Positions 42,101 to 47,286 of a DNA stretch of 47,286 nt are shown one piece after another (the first letter of the stretch is position 1; every line of letters starts with the position of its first letter). The notes under the pieces were generated by a model. It saw nothing but the letters and a program-made list of their open reading frames with translations. It did no database searches and had not been told where the DNA came from. The stretch lies in the NCBI GenBank assembly GCA_009602725.1, contig WELB01000054.1, forward strand, positions 652,060 through 699,345, given 5' to 3'. The stretch is from Spirogloea muscicola. Its lineage: Eukaryota; Streptophyta; Zygnematophyceae; Spirogloeales; Spirogloeaceae. The position numbers and the translations under genes were made by a program.

Positions 42101-42199
42101 GACCATTTAGCATGCTCGCCGGCAACTGATGCCAATGCTGCCATATTCCCCGCTTCAGTGCCCTCGGGCAGCCTAACTACAAATGCTTCGAACATGTGA
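39116..42199 (+). CDS. SNAPC4-like protein with four Myb repeats
   Basis: Five exons: 39116-39672, 39762-39961, 40105-40809, 41112-41324 and 41461-42199. Later exon phases agree, but exon 1 is one base off a whole-codon length because of an ambiguous base at 39508. After an acidic/Ala-rich start comes a domain ending QQLR. Four Myb-type repeats follow: one opening KRGAYTRAELAATIA and closing RECRLQWTN, SPWTAEEEAALQRIA with DWAAIASELG, NKWTAEEDRRLIYAV with KWRKIAVHVAGRS, and GDWTPEEDQLLENAV ending RTDNICWRRWK. The number and arrangement resemble SNAPC4 (SNAP190), which binds the PSE element of snRNA genes for Pol II/III. A plain R1R2R3 Myb is the alternative. Repeat four carries an extra Arg/Gly insert. 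The tail is basic, with KRKRSR/KRSRKKRRG clusters and an internal duplication. Confidence 0.72.
41790..42035 (+). repeat. 123-bp in-frame tandem duplication in the SNAPC4-like tail
   Basis: Copies 41790-41912 and 41913-42035 encode two 41-residue units. Each begins with a basic KRSR block followed by EVPANSGGPQQG and EPEQVTADP, ending VEER. Differences between copies are few, suggesting a recent duplication. Confidence 0.9.
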
Positions 42200-43199
42200 A
42201 ATGCGTATTTCAGGCGTTGTTGGATTTGGCTTGCCACTAATCACACTGCTCTGTCAGGATGAGTCAGCCAAAGCTGTGTGGTCAACATGGCATCTGCTTC
42301 CTGCAAGTACTTGTCGACCAACACCAGAAGACACAACCCTCTGGTGCCAAGTATGCGGGCATGGTCAGGCACGGTTTTGCTCAAGTCGTCTAGCCTGTTC
42401 AGTCATGCTCAACCTTTAAAGAGAGAAGCTCATGCGAGTGTTAGATTTTATTGCTACAAGGCTGCCTTGCATGTGCTGTTTCTCATGGATTCTGCCCAGC
42501 CCATGCATCGCATAATCAAGATGTTATACACTGCGAATCACTTGGGAAGAAGGCTAGTCAACGCCAATGCCTGACTTCAAGGGGATGTAAGAGTTGCAGT
42601 CAAACAAGAGCGCGTTTGCAGCAGTTATCGCACCCTCCTAATGCTGTCAATTTCACTCGTCCAGTCCACCTCGCATGCTCCGGGCAATGGGGCTCAGCTT
42701 TGTGCAAGCATATTGCCTTCGTGTTCACCGTGTCACTAGCTGTGAGTGACTTCGTCTTACACCGAGGCTCTTCCTCAGGTAGGCCCTCCCGAGTGTGCTT
42801 CTGACACCTTGTCCTAAGTCTGCTGGAGATTTTCGATCTGCAAATGCGTAGCCTACACCACACTTGGCAAGCATGTACACTCTTGTTTGATGTAAGCAGG
42901 TGGGTGCTCGTTGTATCATTGTTTTTCTTCTTTAAAAAGAAAAATCCATTCTAGGGTTGGATTCCGCAGGAGTCAAAGGTAGGAGACAAAGTACACAAGT
43001 ACGGTTCTGACTAGGCATACAGTTGTTCCCAAGCATGCTCATTGTCACAGTTTGTGGAGCTCCTGTCTCTACTTGCTAAGACTGCCAGTCCATCCCAGCG
43101 CCGCCGTTGTTCTGCCAGTCCCAGCAGCGCCGTTGTGCACTCTTCGCGACCATTCAGGAGCTTGGCCAAGGACTCTGAGAGTGCGGCTAGTGTTAGCCA
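42200..43199. other. SNAPC4-like 3' region and FKBP upstream region
   Basis: A plus-strand TGTAA occurs at about 42586. At 42921-42948 lies an A/T inverted repeat (TTTTTCTT ... AAAGAAAAA). No exon is supported. Confidence 0.4.
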
Positions 43200-45012
43200 A
43201 TGGCGACCGACGGCGCTATAGACCTTGCCGGCGACGGCGGCGTGACGAAGCGCGTCCTGACGCCGGCGCCTGCAGACGCGCTGCAGCCCTCGGAGGCCCT
43301 GCCCTTCGCCGACGGTGCGTGCCGACAGCTCGCCAAGTGACAGCAGCTTACGTCTGGACGTGGGCGCCGCAGTTCTGGGCACCCAATTCGTCATCCGCTT
43401 GAGCGCCGCCGCACCGTCAGCTGTGCGGGCCTGACAGCTGTGCGGGCTGGCGCCTGCCTGGCCGCGGCGCTGCAGTCCTGTACGAAGGCCGTCTGGAGGC
43501 CACTGGCGAGGTTTTCGACTCGACGTCAGATGACAACACGGTGTTCACGTTCGAGGTTGGGCGCGGCGCCGTCATCCGCGCCTGGGACATCGCAGTCAAG
43601 AGCATGCGGGTGAGCTGCACTGCAACCGCCACAATCTTGCTGCAAGACAGGCTTGACTAGCTCTCTGCGGCTCAGCCTGTGTGCCAATGTCGGGTTCCAC
43701 CGAGAAGACGGTGACAGACCTCAGCTTATGTCCCCCTTATTCTGCAATCGCCCGCCAGCTTGGGCAGTGCCACATTCCCTGCTGGCTCCACAAGTCCCCC
43801 TCCAAAGCAGGCCCGCATATGGCAGCCTCAATGTGTCGCAACGATGTCCTGTCTGCGACTCCTCAGAGAGCACATTGGGCAGCCGGCAGCGCTCAGCAAT
43901 ACAAGCACTCCTTCTTGCAACAATGGAGGTGCAGCAGTTGTGCGGGGGAATGCAGCAACTAATCTGTGTACACGTCCTGTGAGCTTGATTTCGCCTGACA
44001 TTCTTGACTGGTGCACGGAAGCATCCGTGCTCAGGTGGGCGAGGTGGCCGAGGTGCGGTGTGAGCACGAGTACGCCTATGGTGAAGCGGGGTCGCCGCCA
44101 GAGATCCCTCCCAGGTAAGGACCCTCAGTTGCTCTCACAGCGTCCATCAGGCCATTTGCTGGGCCCTTGAATACAGCAGTGGCATGATGACACCTACTTG
44201 GACATTTTGCCGGGCCACTGGAGGCACCTCATCCTTTGTTGGGCAACAGGAAACACTATCAGACTCCTGCTGCAAGACTGCCAACTAGATGTGCATTGTA
44301 GACCTGAAGCTCGAGCCCTGAATCTTCCTGTGGGTGTGAACCTTCACTCTTGGTAGGCCAAGTGAATAGTGAAGCACTGGGCCACCTGAGATGACAACCT
44401 TACCCAATTGTGATAGCTCAGGTATCGAATGCGGGTCGGTGCAGGGCCACGCTGATCTTCAAGATCACACTCCAGGAGGTGAAGCCGCCCAAGGGTGCAA
44501 GTGCCAGCACTATCGAGGAAAACCAAACAAGGCTCAAGTGCGTACCCTCTTGCGGTCTGACAGAAACTAGTCGATCAATCAATACTCGCTTTGGTACCTG
44601 CTAGTATGCATGCTCGTCCTTGGCAGAGCTACTTTTTGAGGCGCCACTCAAGCTCATCCTGCGCCGGCCAGCCAGCCTCGCTTGGTAGCCCTCCTCCTCA
44701 TGTAGTGTGCATCGACAGGAAGAAGCACTGCTGACAAGTTCTTGGTCCACCTTGCAGTGGCGCCTGTTGCCTGCAGCATGAGCTCTTGTTGCTTCACTAT
44801 GGCTCCGCACAAGTCAAGGATTGCTGATTTTTAGCAGTAGTCTTGCTTTCATGCTCCATCTCAGCGAGCTCCGCAAGGAGAGGGAGGCGGCCGCGGCTGC
44901 CAAGGAGGATGACAAGAAGAAGAGGGAGGAGGCCAAGGCGGCAGCTGCTAGCCGCCTGCAGGCGAAGCTGGAGTCAAAGAAGAAGGGGGGGGGCAAAGGG
45001 GGAAAGAAGTAA
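43200..45012 (+). CDS. FKBP-type peptidyl-prolyl cis-trans isomerase (FKBP8/38-like, without TPR)
   Basis: Five exons: 43200-43314, 43404-43609, 44035-44114, 44445-44537 and 44865-45012. Total 642 nt, 213 aa, phases agreeing. The protein starts MATDGAIDLAGDGGVTKRVL. The FKBP core reads VLYEGRLEATGEVFDSTSDD, FEVGRGAVIRAWDIAVKSM, VGEVAEVRCEHEYAYGEAG and ATLIFKITLQEV. The usual ligand-pocket residues are present: FD, the VI..W of VIRAWD, the Y of YAYG, and F in LIF. The tail is a charged helix (ELRKEREAAAAAKEDDKK) ending in a Lys/Gly run. FKBPs catalyse proline isomerisation and can act as chaperones. No signal peptide or TPR is seen, so cytosolic location is inferred. Exon 2's beginning is odd: an imperfect 13-bp duplication (43418-43430 and 43435-43447) encodes an unusual Cys/Gly stretch, and its acceptor is uncertain. 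Confidence 0.87.
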
Positions 45013-45695
45013 AGCAGCCTACACAGTGAGGCAGTACTAGACTGGATTCGGCACAACACCTTGATCTCCAGTACTGAAGCAGGCCCTCACGCTTGCAAGA
45101 GATGTCCGCCTGAGCACCATCAGTGTGTGCACTGCGTCGAGATCACTACCTCAGTGTCTGCGTTCTAAAGCAGTATGCGGCAGAACTTGACGGCATAGAC
45201 TGCATACTTGCATCATACGGCAGCACCCAATTGTTGAGGTCCTTTGTTTTGGCAGCCTTGCCGTCTGCCTGAGGTTGCCAGACAACAAGATCTGGACCCT
45301 TCAAAATTTTGTTCGTCGTTTTTCTGGGCTGGCCAATCGCAGCCATGACCCTCTACTGGACGATTTTTGTTCTCGATCTTGTGAGTGTGCATCTGAGAGG
45401 TGGCTGGCCCACCTGCGAATGCCAGAAATAATTGCACTGACTGCTGAAACAGGTAAAGTGCCACTGGGCAAAGCGTTGAGCGAGCAATGGAGGAGGGGGA
45501 AAGTAAGGACAGGTGTGAGCACTAAGAGGAGCAGTGCGTAGAGGACCCAATGGCAGAGGACCCGAGCGGCCAAGTGCAAAGGTAAGCTCGTACACAATGA
45601 GAGAGGGAAGCAAATAAGGAGATGCCAGAAAGGGCGGAGGTTGAGCCACATCGGAACGATAACCAGAGCAGAGTCTCTCAAGCCCGGGTCTACTG
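45013..45695. other. Convergent FKBP-uS5m interval
   Basis: Carries one copy of the hairpin motif (GGGCTGGCCAATCGCAGCC, 45326-45344) with flanks like those at 520. The minus-strand open frame through 45301-45699 continues past the uS5m stop in another frame and shows no family signature. A GCGCGCGCGC run lies at 45701-45710. Confidence 0.45.
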
Positions 45696-47094
45696 TCATC
45701 GCGCGCGCGCGAGCTGCTGCTGTTCCTCGGCCTTCTCTTGAGGCGACTGGATCTGCAACGCAAGAATGCAGCCGTCTGTCAGTCGCCAGCCATATTTTCC
45801 ACTCAAAATATTGACCAATCAGACAAGAGCTCTACTCAATCGTGCTCAGAGGAACAACAATCACATCCAGAAGAAAGGGAGCAAAACAAAGCTGACGGGC
45901 GAGAGCATCTAGGACTATGATGGAGCTCAACTCAAGTCAGTAAGCTGCTATATATACTATGATTAAGCAAGACAAGACCCCCGAAAGTGTAATGGACAAG
46001 CGCTACCCCGTCAAAAACAAGTGCCCCGAGCGGCTCCACATGCATGCCTACTGAGGTCTCCTGCACACCCACCAAGCTGAGCGCCAGGAAGGTCGCCTTC
46101 ACCGTGTTATGAGGATGCCGGGAGCCCACGATCTGAGCAGGTCTCCACAGTAAAGTAGGTGAGCGGTAAGAAGAGGCCTTGATGAGATGCTTGATGTGTG
46201 ACCATATCTTCTTGTTATGAGCTTACTGTAGGTAAGGCTCTAAAGAGATTGATGTGCTGCAATTAAGTTTGCGATAAGAGGTATGGGGTGCAAAGGTGGG
46301 ACCTTGCTCTTGACATCCTTGAAGCCACCGAGGCGCAGTATGCCGGCCACAGTGTTAGCGGCCGTGATGCCCTGCCCGGACTTGGCTGGCCACAGGTAGA
46401 CCTGCCAAGAGGCCCCCGCACCACGAGCTGCCCAGTCAGTGCCACCGGCAGCCACAGAACCTTATTGCAAGATGTGGCGGGATGCGCTGCGCCTCAGCGG
46501 ACATGGTGGCAGCCAGGATGACGGCTCTGGCAGAGCAAGCAGGTCTTCTTGTGTCGTGTCACCAGTTCGACGAGCATGCGCCCGGCGTCCCACCTTTGTC
46601 TTCTCATACTTGGCCACCTGCTCGTGGAAGATCGTGTGCCCATTGTAGCTCTCGAAGTAGTGCAGGTTCTTGACGGCCCGTGCGTACGCCTGCGCAGCGG
46701 CAGCGAGCGGCCACAGTGGAGGCGACGCTTGCCAGGCGCCAATCGAACGTGCACAGAGTGAGAGGAGGTGACACTGGGCGACCATGGGACTGGCGAGCGA
46801 GGACGAAGCGCAGCGGCGCACCTTGTCGACGGCGTCGGAGACCTCCGCCGACTTGCCCTTGCCGAAGCCCACGACGCCCTTCTCGTTGCCGCACACCACC
46901 AGCGCCGTGTAGCTCAGGAGGCCGCCGCCCTGCGACGCAGCGCCACACGCAGCACATAGGAGGGCAATTTGGCGGCGCTCAGCCCCTGCATTGGCCAGGA
47001 CTTACGGGTTTAGGGGTTAGTGTGTTAAGGTTCAGGTTTAGGGTTAGGGTTTAAGGGGTAAGGGTTAAGGGCGGCCAGCTCGAGCGTGCGACTT

Positions 47095-47130
<36 letters not shown>

Positions 47131-47247
47131 ACCTTGGTGACCTTGCACGTCCGGTTGACGTCCACGACCTGCATCTGGTACTTCTGCACGGCGGCGGCGG
47201 CGCCGCCACGACCGACGCGGCGGACCTCAGCCAGAGACGCTCTGCGC
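45696..47247 (-). CDS. Mitochondrial ribosomal protein uS5m, 5' incomplete
   Basis: Exons (minus): about 47247-47133, 46929-46822, 46689-46594, 46401-46303, 46132-46073 and 45752-45696. Phases agree, and the last exon ends EEQQQLARAR. It reads VQKYQMQVVDVNRTCKVTK, then GGGLLSYTALVVCGNEKGVV and FGKGKSAEVSDAV (the S5 double-stranded RNA-binding fold). Then come AVKNLHYFESYNGHTIFHEQ, KTKVYLWPAKSGQGITAANT and GSRHPHNTVKATFLALS (the C-terminal S5 domain). The HTIFHEQ and KVYLWPA/GSRxPHNTVKA signatures match the plant mitochondrial uS5m rather than the plastid or cytosolic S5. It belongs to the mitochondrial small subunit. The N-terminal targeting region lies beyond the right edge or in the GCC-rich end. 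The first visible exon may begin after GCTTGCGCAG. The first intron holds a telomere-like tract. Confidence 0.92.
47004..47071 (+). repeat. Interstitial telomere-like tract in the uS5m intron
   Basis: GGGTTTAGGGG, GGTTTAGGGTTAGGGTTTAA and diverged units repeat over about 68 bp on the plus strand (C-rich in the uS5m transcript). Confidence 0.8.
47096..47130 (+). repeat. (GGC)n microsatellite next to the uS5m donor
   Basis: About eleven GGC units directly downstream of the first visible uS5m exon. A second tract, (GCC)n, fills 47265-47286 at the window edge. Confidence 0.85.
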
Positions 47248-47286
47248 AAGCCGAGCTCACGCACCGCCGCCGCCGCCGCCGCCGCC

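Noticed and set aside
47004-47071. Telomere end near the right edge
   Set aside because: The repeats are short and degenerate, and lie inside a uS5m intron with coding exons on both sides.

Overview
This window is nuclear DNA from a photosynthetic eukaryote, most probably a green alga. Nearly every gene is split by short GT-AG introns, with a few GC-AG. Exons are GC-rich with GC-rich third positions. Products include plant-lineage plastid proteins (NTRC, a DUF1118 thylakoid protein, a Deg/HtrA protease), plant-type ALDH22, and a plant-type mitochondrial uS5m. Degenerate TTTAGGG/CCCTAAA tracts match the Arabidopsis-type telomere repeat that is also used by many trebouxiophyte algae. Candidate TGTAA polyadenylation signals (the chlorophyte type) follow some stop codons. 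The assignment to green algae is inference from gene content; no species is claimed. Exon structures were rebuilt by matching reading frame, intron phase and splice sites to remembered protein families, so internal exons are firmer than 5' ends.

Layout, left to right: a partial G-patch splicing-factor exon (-, 1-265); U2AF35 (-, 1820-3347, 4 exons); a repeat-rich interval; a Deg/HtrA-type protease (-, 5219 to about 7786) divergent from NTRC (+, 8618-12488, 9 exons); a VMA21-like V-ATPase assembly factor (-, 13078-13781), convergent with NTRC; a second repeat-rich interval; a divergent CLC-type channel/transporter (+, 15873-19079, 9 exons); PRMT7 (-, 20090-25332, at least 15 exons); an assembly gap flanked by a possible minus-strand exon and a bZIP zipper exon (+, 27566-27985); ALDH22 (-, 28962-33503, 12 exons); a DUF1118 thylakoid protein (-, 34451-35755); ribosomal protein eS17 (-, 37089-38438, 5 exons), divergent from a SNAPC4-like four-repeat Myb protein (+, 39116-42199); an FKBP-type peptidyl-prolyl isomerase (+, 43200-45012), convergent with mitochondrial uS5m (-, 45696 to the right edge).

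The genes are a housekeeping mixture rather than one pathway: RNA processing (G-patch protein, U2AF35, SNAPC4-like), translation (eS17, uS5m), plastid redox and proteostasis (NTRC, Deg, DUF1118), membrane transport (VMA21, CLC), protein methylation (PRMT7), aldehyde oxidation (ALDH22) and folding (FKBP). I see no CRISPR, operon, phage or virus-like module and no recognisable tRNA or rRNA gene.

The less ordinary content is: (1) a dispersed, modular, hairpin-containing repeat family in intergenic DNA, one copy flanked by a perfect 20-bp direct repeat; (2) a Deg protease gene with no visible exon for the catalytic serine, although both flanking exons would join in frame; (3) interstitial telomere-like tracts in introns and 5' regions; (4) a CLC protein with a divergent filter motif; (5) very long homopolymers next to ambiguous bases or gaps, which are probably assembly artefacts.
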